A stretch of DNA of 6,474 bases from Acidobacteriota bacterium (GCA_016201185.1 JACQDG010000446.1:1-6474), one strand, 5' to 3'; shown: positions 1-5,564, counted from the first letter of the stretch. Notes: generated from the letters alone by a model not told the origin. Numbers and translations are program-made.

Positions 1-592
1 CGCGTTCCACCATGGCCGTGATCGGTGTGTCCCGGGGATCCACGGCTTCGACCTTCATGCCGAAAGCCCAGGCGCGCTGGGCAATCTGGGCGCCGATGCC
101 GCCCAGCCCGATGATCAACGCCCTCTTGCCGGTCAGCTCGATCGCGTCGAACCCCTCCGGCCGCCATTCCTCGCTGGCTCTCCGGGCAACCGCCAGGTTT
201 ATTTTGCGCGTCAGCGCCAGCAGCAGGGCGAAGGCGTGGTCGGCGATCTCAGGTCCCTGGATGATTTTCGTGTTGGTCACCGTAATATTGCTGTTCACCA
301 GCTCGCGGAACATGTACCCTTCCACGCCGGCGCTGTAAATTTGCACCCATTGGAGTTTCCGGGCCGCTTTCACCATCTCCGGCGAAACGCCGCCCAGCAC
401 TGCGTCGGCGTCGGCAACCTTCTCCAGCGCGTCCTTGGTCGTGGCTTCGGCCAGTGCCAGGTTCGCTGAAACCGATCGCAAATCGGCCAGCTCTGTTGGA
501 CTCAGGTCAAACACCACCACCTTCTTGCTCTGGGCCGCTGCGACTGACACGAATAACACTACCGCCGCCAGGAGGCAGGCTAACCGGTTCAT
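1..592 (-). CDS. Exported D-isomer-specific 2-hydroxyacid dehydrogenase (C-terminus beyond window)
   Basis: Translating the minus strand from ATG 592-590 gives 197 residues still open at the left edge. Residues 1-20 form a Sec-type signal peptide (MNR, hydrophobic core 4-17, cleavage predicted after A18-A19-A20, before Q21). The mature part begins with a flavodoxin-like substrate-binding half (K24-VVVFDL, S87-AGVEG92, then G113-PEIADHAFALLLALTR129, the family's 'VAEhtlaLlLal.R' helix). The Rossmann NAD-binding motif G162-LGGIG167-xxxA171 follows, with acidic D185 at the end of beta-2, which favours NAD over NADP. Family members reduce 2-keto acids to D-2-hydroxy acids or the reverse; the catalytic Arg, Glu and His lie beyond the window, so activity and substrate cannot be judged. 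GGAGGG (597-602) lies 4 nt before the ATG and fixes this start. It lies 97 nt downstream of the parvulin-like gene on the same strand. The oddity is a secretion signal on a nucleotide-dependent enzyme. Family call is confident; substrate unknown. Confidence 0.88.
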   Translation of the reverse strand, partial: MNRLACLLAAVVLFVSVAAAQSKKVVVFDLSPTELADLRSVSANLALAEATTKDALEKVADADAVLGGVSPEMVKAARKLQWVQIYSAGVEGYMFRELVNSNITVTNTKIIQGPEIADHAFALLLALTRKINLAVARRASEEWRPEGFDAIELTGKRALIIGLGGIGAQIAQRAWAFGMKVEAVDPRDTPITAMVER

Positions 593-596
593 GATT

Positions 597-602
597 CCCT
601 CC
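597..602 (-). promoter_or_regulatory. Shine-Dalgarno site of the hydroxyacid dehydrogenase
   Basis: Read on the minus strand, GGAGGG lies 4 nt upstream of ATG 592-590. It supports translation starting at the signal peptide rather than at the in-frame GTG codons 25-27, which would give a cytosolic form. A weak TGG-TACCGT box (623-615, minus strand) further upstream could be an extended -10, but has no recognisable -35. Confidence 0.6.
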
Positions 603-656
603 GTTAAGTGAGAGACGGTACCACAGTTGAGGGCTGGGGGGCAGGGGGACTGGAAT

Positions 657-676
657 GGGGCCGGCGTTCCGACCCC
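657..676 (-). other. Intercistronic GC-rich hairpin
   Basis: On the minus strand this reads as an 8-bp stem around an AACG tetraloop (GGGGUCGG pairing with CCGGCCCC, with one U-G wobble). It starts 13 nt after the stop codon of the parvulin-like gene. No U-run follows, so it is not a standard intrinsic terminator. It may protect the upstream mRNA's 3' end or reduce read-through into the dehydrogenase gene. The wobble position is a C-A mismatch on the plus strand, so the structure is better in minus-strand RNA. Confidence 0.45.
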
Positions 677-689
677 ACGCCTTGCTTAC

Positions 690-1661
690 TTACGGCTTTG
701 CCGCCGGCGTAGCGGCGGGAGTCTCGCTGAAAAAGCCTTCGTTGTCGTAGGTGACTTTGACGGCAGCCAGAATCTGATCCAGCTCGGCCCTCATCTTCTG
801 GCCCTGCACGAGGCTGGCAATGCTGCTGGCCACTTCGGTATAGGGGACGACCCGGGTGCTGTCCAACTTGAAGATGTAGAATCCGGCCGGCTGGCGCACG
901 GGAGCGGTAAACTCGCCCGGCTTCAAGCGAAAGATCGCCTCCTTCAAATCGGCGGGAATGTCCGGGGCGTTCTTTTTGATGCTGCCGATGTGGCCGCCTT
1001 TCTGGGCTGAAGAGGCATCGTCGGAGTTTTCCCGCGCGACCTTCTCGAAATCGGCGCCCTTTTTTAGCTCCTCTATCAGGGATTCGGCCTTGGCCTTGGC
1101 CTGTTCCTCGGTAAGCGGCTTCTTGGCCTGGGGATCGACGCTCGGCTGCTTGCCGGCGCTGGGCGAAAAGGCAACGTAGATGGCCTTTATCCCGGCTTCC
1201 TCATAGTCAGCCTTGTGCTCGTTGTAATACTGTTCCAGTTCCTTCTGGCTCACGCTGATCTTGCGGCTCAAGCTGTTCAAGTAGCTTTGCGCCAGAAAGT
1301 TCATGCGCAGAAACGCCAGCTGATCCTTGTAAGGATCCTGCTCGTCGAGCTTCTCCTTCTCAGCTTTCCGCGCCAGCGTCAGCAGGTCGGCATAGCTCTT
1401 GAGGAACGTCTTGTTATTCATGCGGCTGACTGCTTGCGAGAACGGGGGGGGCACACGCCCGCGGAGCTGCTGGATTCGCCCGGCCGTATACTTTTCGCCG
1501 TCGATGGTGGCCACGACCTCATCCGGGCGAACCTGCGCGGCTGGGGCGGCAGCCGAGGGGCTCGCAGCTTGGGGATTCGCCGGTGGGGTTTGGGCCTGCG
1601 GCAAGCCGACGCCCAGCACCAGGGCGGCCCCGGCCGCACCACAAATTTGCCTGAGAGACAT
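690..1661 (-). CDS. Exported SurA/parvulin-like peptidyl-prolyl isomerase family protein
   Basis: This is a 323-residue protein. An N-terminal signal peptide (hydrophobic stretch about 8-20, cleavage plausibly near A23) points to the periplasm. A Pro/Ala-rich linker (25-45) follows, then a mostly helical SurA_N-like region (about 48-155), and a parvulin (PpiC) domain (about 157-270). The domain shows the family signatures K202-GADFEKVARENSDD215, S218-AQKGGHIG226 and L246-KPGEFTAPV255 in the expected order. A short Ala/Pro/Thr-rich tail ends it. Such proteins chaperone outer-membrane or secreted proteins and may isomerise X-Pro bonds. Both histidines usual in parvulin active sites are absent: the 'rHIL' position reads K159-A160-I161-Y162 and the 'GyHII' position reads G260-F261-Y262-I263, so it may act mainly as a holdase. 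The start is fixed by an in-frame TAA 9 nt upstream; AGGAG lies 14 nt away, which is long. The gene is divergent from the CDF gene. Confidence 0.88.
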   Translation of the reverse strand: MSLRQICGAAGAALVLGVGLPQAQTPPANPQAASPSAAAPAAQVRPDEVVATIDGEKYTAGRIQQLRGRVPPPFSQAVSRMNNKTFLKSYADLLTLARKAEKEKLDEQDPYKDQLAFLRMNFLAQSYLNSLSRKISVSQKELEQYYNEHKADYEEAGIKAIYVAFSPSAGKQPSVDPQAKKPLTEEQAKAKAESLIEELKKGADFEKVARENSDDASSAQKGGHIGSIKKNAPDIPADLKEAIFRLKPGEFTAPVRQPAGFYIFKLDSTRVVPYTEVASSIASLVQGQKMRAELDQILAAVKVTYDNEGFFSETPAATPAAKP

Positions 1662-1701
1662 GTAGTTCGCTTATGCTCCTGAAATTTTAGTCGCTTTCGC
1701 G

Positions 1702-1710
1702 ATTGTACCA
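1702..1710 (-). promoter_or_regulatory. Candidate extended -10 promoter of the parvulin-like gene
   Basis: The minus strand reads TGG-TACAAT, an extended -10 (TGn plus a 5/6 match to TATAAT). No clear -35 is visible. Transcription would begin near 1695, giving a leader of about 34 nt that contains AGGAG (1680-1676). A small palindrome, TCGC-GAAA-GCGA (1702-1691, minus strand), overlaps the expected start point and could be an operator or a leader hairpin. This is motif evidence only. Confidence 0.4.
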
Positions 1711-1754
1711 CGCGTCAGAGGCGGCGCCGGCGCTGCCGCCGGCCGACTCAAACC

Positions 1755-1763
1755 TGCTATGCT
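1755..1763 (+). promoter_or_regulatory. Candidate extended -10 promoter of the CDF exporter gene
   Basis: TGC-TATGCT is an extended -10 match. It ends 8 nt before ATG 1772-1774 and 2 nt before ATG 1766-1768. If it is used, the transcript would begin about at the second ATG, giving a leaderless mRNA and making 1772 the likely start. There is no -35 and no Shine-Dalgarno sequence in front of either ATG. Confidence 0.4.
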
Positions 1764-1765
1764 AA

Positions 1766-3205
1766 ATGAAAATGCAGGAACTCTCGGCCTCCGCCGACAA
1801 GCGTGCCGCGGCCCTGCGCTCGGTCGTGGGCGCTGTTTTCATCACGGCGCTCAAGCTGGTCACAGGCCTCGTGACCGGCAGCCTGGGCATACTTTCTGAA
1901 GCGGCCCATTCCGGCCTCGACCTGGTGGCGGCCGGGATCACCTACTTTTCGGTCCGCATTTCCGACAAGCCCGCCGACGCCAGCCACCCCTACGGTCATC
2001 AGAAATTCGAAAATTTCTCCGCCTTCCTGGAAATCGGGCTGCTGCTGGCGACCTGCGGGTGGATCGTTTACGAGGCCCTGCACCGCCTCTTCGGCCACCC
2101 GGTGAAGGTCCAGGCTCCGCTGGCGGCCTTTGGCGTCATGGCTCTTTCCATCACGGTGGACTTTCTGCGCTCTCGGGATCTGAAAAGGGCCGCGATCAAA
2201 TACAACAGCCAGGCCCTGGAGGCGGATGCTTTGCATTTCTCCACCGACATCTGGTCGTCCTCCGTGGTGATCCTGGGCCTGGTGATGATCCGCGCCGGCG
2301 ACCGCTTCGGCTCGCCTCAGTTGCAGATGGCCGACCCGCTAGCGGCCCTGGGCGTTGCCATGATTATCGCTGTAGTAACGGTGCGGCTGGGCAGGAGAAC
2401 CGTGGCGGCGCTTCTGGATGCCGCGCCCGCCGGCCTTCCCGAGCGCATTCGCGAGACGCTGGCCGGCGTCCAGGGGGTGATGGCCATCGACCGTGTCCGC
2501 GCCCGGCACGCCGGCAACCAGTATTTCGTCGACGCCAACATCGGGGTGGAGCGGGACGCCCCGTTCGAGCACGTCAAGTCGGTCTCCGACGCCGCCCGCG
2601 CCGCCATTCTGAAGCTGCTGCCCGGGGCCGACGTCCTGATCCATAGCGAGCCCCGGAGCGCCGGCGTCGAGAACTTGTTTGAAACCGTGAAACGCCTGGC
2701 GGCCCGCCGCCGGCTGGCAGTTCACGATCTAGCCGTTTACGACACCGGACGCGGCGTGGCGCTGGGGTTCCACCTCGAAGTCGCCGACAACTTGACCCTG
2801 GAAGCAGCTCACCAGGCCGTCTCCGAGCTGGAGGCGGAGATCCAGCGCGAGGTCCCCCAGGTCACCGCCATCAACATTCACATCGAAAACGACGGGACCG
2901 CCCAGATCCACCGCAGTCCCGCCAACGTCGCCGAGCTGGCCGCCTGGCAGCAGCCCCTGATAGCCATCGCCCGGGAATTTCCTGAGGTTCTCGATTGCCA
3001 CCAGGTCACCATCCTCGGCGCGGCCGACCACCCCTCCATCACTTGCCACTGCGTCTTTCGGGGTGAAATGCCCATCCAGCGGGTCCACGACATCACCTCC
3101 CGGATCGAAACCCGTTTCCGCCAGGCTTTCCCTCAGCTCTACCGGGTCACCATTCACCCCGAGCCCCACACCGAGCTCGGCCCGCCGCCTGCCGAAAGTC
3201 TATAA
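1766..3205 (+). CDS. Zinc-type cation diffusion facilitator (CDF) exporter with three C-terminal domains
   Basis: The product has 479 residues (477 if started at ATG 1772); positions here count from 1766. It is an inner-membrane antiporter moving divalent metal out of the cytosol against protons. Six membrane segments lie at about 17-37, 40-62, 84-106, 118-135, 160-176 and 189-208. The metal site is H48-xxx-D52 in TM2 (SEAAHSGLD) and H157-xxx-D161 in TM5 (ALHFSTD). An HD-HD site is typical of zinc-selective members, unlike DD-HD of YiiP. The motif D71-ASHPYGHQKFE82 is characteristic. The usual family length is near 300; here about 270 cytosolic residues carry three successive ferredoxin-like ZT_dimer-type units (about 218-296, 300-376, 390-468). 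The third has a Cys/His cluster (D410-C411-H412, H422, C427-H428-C429). The TAA stop overlaps the -10 box of the next gene, which begins 9 nt later. Metal specificity is inferred from the motif. Confidence 0.9.
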   Translation: MKMQELSASADKRAAALRSVVGAVFITALKLVTGLVTGSLGILSEAAHSGLDLVAAGITYFSVRISDKPADASHPYGHQKFENFSAFLEIGLLLATCGWIVYEALHRLFGHPVKVQAPLAAFGVMALSITVDFLRSRDLKRAAIKYNSQALEADALHFSTDIWSSSVVILGLVMIRAGDRFGSPQLQMADPLAALGVAMIIAVVTVRLGRRTVAALLDAAPAGLPERIRETLAGVQGVMAIDRVRARHAGNQYFVDANIGVERDAPFEHVKSVSDAARAAILKLLPGADVLIHSEPRSAGVENLFETVKRLAARRRLAVHDLAVYDTGRGVALGFHLEVADNLTLEAAHQAVSELEAEIQREVPQVTAINIHIENDGTAQIHRSPANVAELAAWQQPLIAIAREFPEVLDCHQVTILGAADHPSITCHCVFRGEMPIQRVHDITSRIETRFRQAFPQLYRVTIHPEPHTELGPPPAESL

Positions 3206-3206
3206 T
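3201..3206 (+). promoter_or_regulatory. Consensus -10 box in front of the glutaredoxin-like gene
   Basis: TATAAT is a perfect -10 hexamer overlapping the stop codon of the CDF gene and ending 8 nt before ATG 3215. It could start a nearly leaderless transcript. No -35 is apparent. GGAAGGA (3207-3213) also lies before the ATG, but only 1 nt away, so it is badly placed as a Shine-Dalgarno site. Translation could alternatively be coupled to CDF termination. Confidence 0.4.
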
Positions 3207-3214
3207 GGAAGGAC

Positions 3215-3448
3215 ATGCATAAGCCGCGGATTGTGCTTTATTCCCAACCTACGTGACCTCCCTGCCTCGTACTGAGAGAGTATCTCTTGGCCAAAGGCAT
3301 CGAGTTCGAGGAGCTTGACGTCACGAGCGATCCGGCCGCGCTCGAGGACCTGGTGGAAGTTCACCGCAGCCGCATGACCCCCACCCTGCTCATCGGCGAC
3401 CAGGTAATCATTGGCTTCGACCCCGAGCAACTGGACCAACTACTGTAA
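3215..3448 (+). CDS. Glutaredoxin/NrdH-like selenoprotein, in-frame UGA at codon 14
   Basis: One frame runs ATG 3215 to TAA 3446-3448 (77 residues) and is interrupted only by TGA 3254-3256. Read as selenocysteine, it gives Y9-S-Q-P-T-U14-P-P-C17. That is the glutaredoxin/NrdH active-site pattern Y-[ST]-x-P-x-C-x-x-C, with Sec in place of the N-terminal nucleophilic Cys. The rest of the fold is intact: beta-1 (R5-IVLY9), helix (18-28), beta-2 (I29-EFEELDV36), helix (41-52), the cis-Pro motif T55-P56-T57, then L58-LIG and I66-GFDPEQLDQLL77. Small Grx/NrdH/YruB proteins are usually 75-85 residues. The likely role is cytosolic thiol-disulfide or peroxide-linked redox chemistry; its reductant (glutathione or thioredoxin reductase) is unknown. 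It sits between the zinc exporter and uvrB. The same frame continues past TGA, so no frameshift is needed. Alternatives are a one-base nonsense mutation or sequencing error, but the hairpin downstream and the intact remainder argue for recoding. Confidence 0.82.
3254..3256 (+). other. UGA codon predicted to be read as selenocysteine (Sec14)
   Basis: This in-frame TGA occupies the first position of the C-x-x-C redox motif; the second cysteine is TGC at 3263-3265. Genome-wide reassignment of TGA is unlikely because the neighbouring DUF2520 gene ends in TGA (6407-6409) inside an ATGA overlap. Recoding would need SelA, SelB, SelC (tRNA-Sec) and SelD, none of which is in this window. Confidence 0.75.
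3263..3299 (+). promoter_or_regulatory. Candidate bacterial SECIS hairpin inside the glutaredoxin-like coding region
   Basis: Downstream of the UGA, an outer stem of 5 bp (UGCCU 3263-3267 with AGGCA 3295-3299) encloses a 4x4 internal loop (3268-3271 and 3291-3294). Above it is an inner stem of 8 bp (3272-3279 with 3283-3290: five Watson-Crick pairs next to the loop, then G-U, U-G and C-G). The apical loop is G-U-A (3280-3282), or AGUAU if the closing A-U pair opens. Known bacterial SECIS elements place a small apical loop with an early G about 16-37 nt after UGA; here 23 nt intervene. The GU in the loop resembles the G-U bases that E. coli SelB contacts in fdhF. The codons here (GTA, AGA, TAT, TTG) are less GC-rich than in the rest of the gene, consistent with RNA-level constraint. 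Folding was done by eye. Confidence 0.7.
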
Positions 3449-3479
3449 GCCGGCGTTCCTCGGCGGTTCCAGAAGCGGT

Positions 3480-3488
3480 TGCTATACT
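3480..3488 (+). promoter_or_regulatory. Candidate extended -10 promoter of uvrB
   Basis: TGC-TATACT is an extended -10 (5/6 match to TATAAT). It ends 7 nt before the uvrB ATG at 3496, so transcription would start at or within 1-2 nt of the start codon. No -35 and no Shine-Dalgarno sequence is seen in the 47-nt gap after the glutaredoxin-like gene. No LexA-type box was recognised. Confidence 0.45.
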
Positions 3489-3495
3489 GAGCTTG

Positions 3496-5505
3496 ATGGA
3501 CCTCCGGCTTGTCTCCCCCTACACGGCCCGTGGAGACCAAGTCACCGCGATTGAACAGCTGGTCCGCGGCCTGGCCGACGGCGAAACCCACCAGGTCCTG
3601 CTGGGAGTCACCGGCTCGGGCAAGACCTACACCATGGCGAAGGTCATCGAGCAGGCCAGCCGGCCGACGCTGGTGCTCGCCCACAACAAGACCCTCGCCG
3701 CCCAGCTTTACAACGAGTTCCGCTCGTTTTTTCCGCACAACGCGGTGGAGTATTTCGTCAGCTACTACGACTACTACCAGCCGGAAGCTTACCTCCCCTC
3801 GAGCGACACCTACATCGAGAAAGAAGCCACCATCAACGACGAGCTCGACAAGCTGCGTCTTTCGGCCACACGCTCCCTTTTCGAGCGCCGCGATTGTGTC
3901 ATCGTCGCCAGCGTCAGTTGCATCTACGGCCTGGGGTCGCCGGATGCGTATTACGGCATGCTGCTGATGCTCGAGAAGGGGCAGCGCATCTCGCGCCACC
4001 AAATTCTCGGCCGGCTGGTGGACATCCTCTACGAGCGCGCCGGCGAGGATTTCAAGCGAGGCACCTTCCGCGCGCGCGGCGACACTATCGAAGTCTTTCC
4101 TACTTACGACGACTACGCCTATCGCATTGAGTTGTGGGGAGACCAGATCGAAACCCTCGCTCAGATCGACTCCCTCACCAGCCAGGTCCGCCAGACCTAT
4201 CTGCGGCTGCCGATATATCCCAAGTCGCACTACGTCATGTCGGCCGACACGCGGGAGAAGGCCATCCAAAGCATCCTGGCCGAGCTCGACTGGTGGAAGC
4301 CGCAACTGGAAAAGGAGGGGAAGTTCATCGAGGCCCAGCGCCTTTACCAGCGCACCATGTTCGACGTGGAGATGATGCGCGAGATCGGCTATTGCCACGG
4401 TATCGAGAACTACTCGCGCCATTTCTCCGGCCGGTTGCCCGGGGAAGCGCCGCCCACCCTGCTCGACTACCTGCCCCAGGACTCCCTCCTTTTTATCGAC
4501 GAAAGCCACCAGACCGTGCCGCAGCTCCGCGGCATGTATCACGGCGACCGCTCCCGCAAGGAGACCTTGGTCAAGTTCGGCTTCCGGCTGCCAAGCGCTC
4601 TCGACAACCGCCCGCTCACCTTCGAGGAATTCGAACATCGAGTCAACCAGGTCATCTACGTTTCCGCCACGCCCGGCCCCTATGAGCTGACTAAATCCGC
4701 CGGGGTGGTCGTCGAGCAGTTGATCCGGCCCACCGGCCTGGTAGATCCGCAGGTCGAGGTGCGCCCCATCAAGGGACAGGTGGACGACTTGCTCCACGAG
4801 ATCCGCCGCCGCGCCGCCCACAACGAGCGGGTCCTGGTGACCACGCTGACCAAGCGTATGGCCGAGGACCTCACCGAGTATTATTCAGAAGTCGGGGTGC
4901 GCTGCCGCTACTTGCACTCGGAAGTGGAAACGCTGGAGCGGGTCAAGATCCTCCGCGATCTCCGCCAGGGCGAATTCGACGTTCTCGTGGGCATCAACCT
5001 GCTGCGCGAAGGTCTGGACCTCCCCGAGGTTTCACTCGTGGCCATCCTGGACGCCGACAAGGAAGGCTTCCTCCGCTCCTCCGGTTCCCTGATCCAGACC
5101 ATGGGCCGCGCGGCCCGCCACATCAACGGCCGCGCCATCCTCTACGCCGACCGCTACACAGGCGGCATGGCCCAGGCCATCGCCGAAACCAACCGCCGTC
5201 GCGCCGTGCAGACCCAGTACAACCTGGAGAATAACATCACCCCGCAGTCGATCCTCAAGCCCATCGACATGAGCCTGATCCGGGTGGCCGAGGCCGACTA
5301 CGTCACCGTGCCGATCGAGGAAGAGCCGTCGCTGGATTCCCTGCCCCCGGAACAACTGGACCGCTATGTGGGGGAGCTGGAGGAGCGGATGCGCGAGGCG
5401 GCCCGCAAGTTCGAATTCGAAAAGGCCGCCCAGCTCCGCGATCGTATCAAGGCATTGAAGACTCGCGAAATAATAGGTACCATAGCAGCCGGCAACCCGC
5501 AGTAG
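3496..5505 (+). CDS. uvrB: Excinuclease ABC subunit UvrB
   Basis: UvrB is the damage-verifying helicase-like ATPase of nucleotide excision repair. It is loaded by UvrA and then recruits UvrC for dual incision in the cytosol. The 669 residues closely match the usual length (673 in E. coli). Landmarks are in order: Walker A G37-VTGSGKT44; the aromatic beta-hairpin S89-YYDYYQPEAYLP101 that inserts behind the lesion; the domain with the Y-x-R-T-M-F-D-x-E-M-M interaction region; Walker B/DEAD-like D335-ESH338; the S-A-T-P-G motif III; motif V around G-I-N-L-L-R-E-G-L-D-L-P; motif VI Q534-TMGRAAR541; and a C-terminal UVR coiled coil (about 627-662) for UvrC binding. No key residue is missing. ATG 3496 was chosen over TTG 3493 because the protein then begins MDLRLVSPY and the -10 spacing fits. 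It follows the glutaredoxin-like gene by 47 nt and probably has its own promoter. Confidence 0.98.
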   Translation: MDLRLVSPYTARGDQVTAIEQLVRGLADGETHQVLLGVTGSGKTYTMAKVIEQASRPTLVLAHNKTLAAQLYNEFRSFFPHNAVEYFVSYYDYYQPEAYLPSSDTYIEKEATINDELDKLRLSATRSLFERRDCVIVASVSCIYGLGSPDAYYGMLLMLEKGQRISRHQILGRLVDILYERAGEDFKRGTFRARGDTIEVFPTYDDYAYRIELWGDQIETLAQIDSLTSQVRQTYLRLPIYPKSHYVMSADTREKAIQSILAELDWWKPQLEKEGKFIEAQRLYQRTMFDVEMMREIGYCHGIENYSRHFSGRLPGEAPPTLLDYLPQDSLLFIDESHQTVPQLRGMYHGDRSRKETLVKFGFRLPSALDNRPLTFEEFEHRVNQVIYVSATPGPYELTKSAGVVVEQLIRPTGLVDPQVEVRPIKGQVDDLLHEIRRRAAHNERVLVTTLTKRMAEDLTEYYSEVGVRCRYLHSEVETLERVKILRDLRQGEFDVLVGINLLREGLDLPEVSLVAILDADKEGFLRSSGSLIQTMGRAARHINGRAILYADRYTGGMAQAIAETNRRRAVQTQYNLENNITPQSILKPIDMSLIRVAEADYVTVPIEEEPSLDSLPPEQLDRYVGELEERMREAARKFEFEKAAQLRDRIKALKTREIIGTIAAGNPQ

Positions 5506-5550
5506 ACAGAACGCAACCTACCACTGAGTTTGCCTACTTCTGACTGTCTA
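5503..5550 (+). terminator. Weak inverted repeat after uvrB
   Basis: TAGACAG (5503-5509, including the uvrB stop codon) is repeated inverted as CTGTCTA (5544-5550), with 34 nt between. An overlapping alternative pairing is CAGAA (5507-5511) with TTCTG (5538-5542). The stem is short, the loop is long and no U-run follows, so a terminator role is doubtful. It may only be a chance repeat. Confidence 0.2.
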
Positions 5551-5558
5551 TTGCCCGC

Positions 5559-5564
5559 AAGGTG
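5559..5564 (+). promoter_or_regulatory. Shine-Dalgarno-like site of the DUF2520 gene
   Basis: AAGGTG lies 2 nt before ATG 5567 (AAGG is 4 nt away). It supports this ATG, which is also required to include the complete first beta strand of the Rossmann fold. A TG-T-TATGCT match (5563-5571) overlaps the start codon; it is too close to serve this start and is probably chance. Confidence 0.4.

Noticed and set aside
12..469. Plus-strand open frames at 12-338 and 236-469
   Set aside because: The minus strand here encodes a clear 2-hydroxyacid dehydrogenase with signal peptide, Shine-Dalgarno site and NAD motif; the plus-strand frames are shadows.
1754..2646. Long alternative-frame and antisense open frames within the CDF gene (for example 2059-2646 plus, 1757-2236 minus)
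   Set aside because: They overlap a well-supported transporter gene, show Arg/Pro/Gly-rich shadow translations and have no family motifs.
3254..3256. Genome-wide TGA reassignment (to Trp or Gly)
   Set aside because: The DUF2520 gene ends at TGA 6407-6409 within a typical ATGA overlap, tryptophan is encoded by TGG throughout, and no other gene here contains an in-frame TGA.
3215..3448. Pseudogene reading of the redoxin frame (nonsense mutation at codon 14)
   Set aside because: Not excluded, but less likely: the stop is UGA precisely at the redox cysteine, the 63 residues after it keep the complete fold with no other lesion, and a SECIS-like hairpin follows at the right distance.
3361..4821. 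A 486-codon open frame on the minus strand, antisense to uvrB and the redoxin gene
   Set aside because: It is the mirror of a GC-rich coding region: the composition is Val/Leu/Gly/Asp-rich with no recognisable domain, and the opposite strand encodes an unmistakable UvrB.
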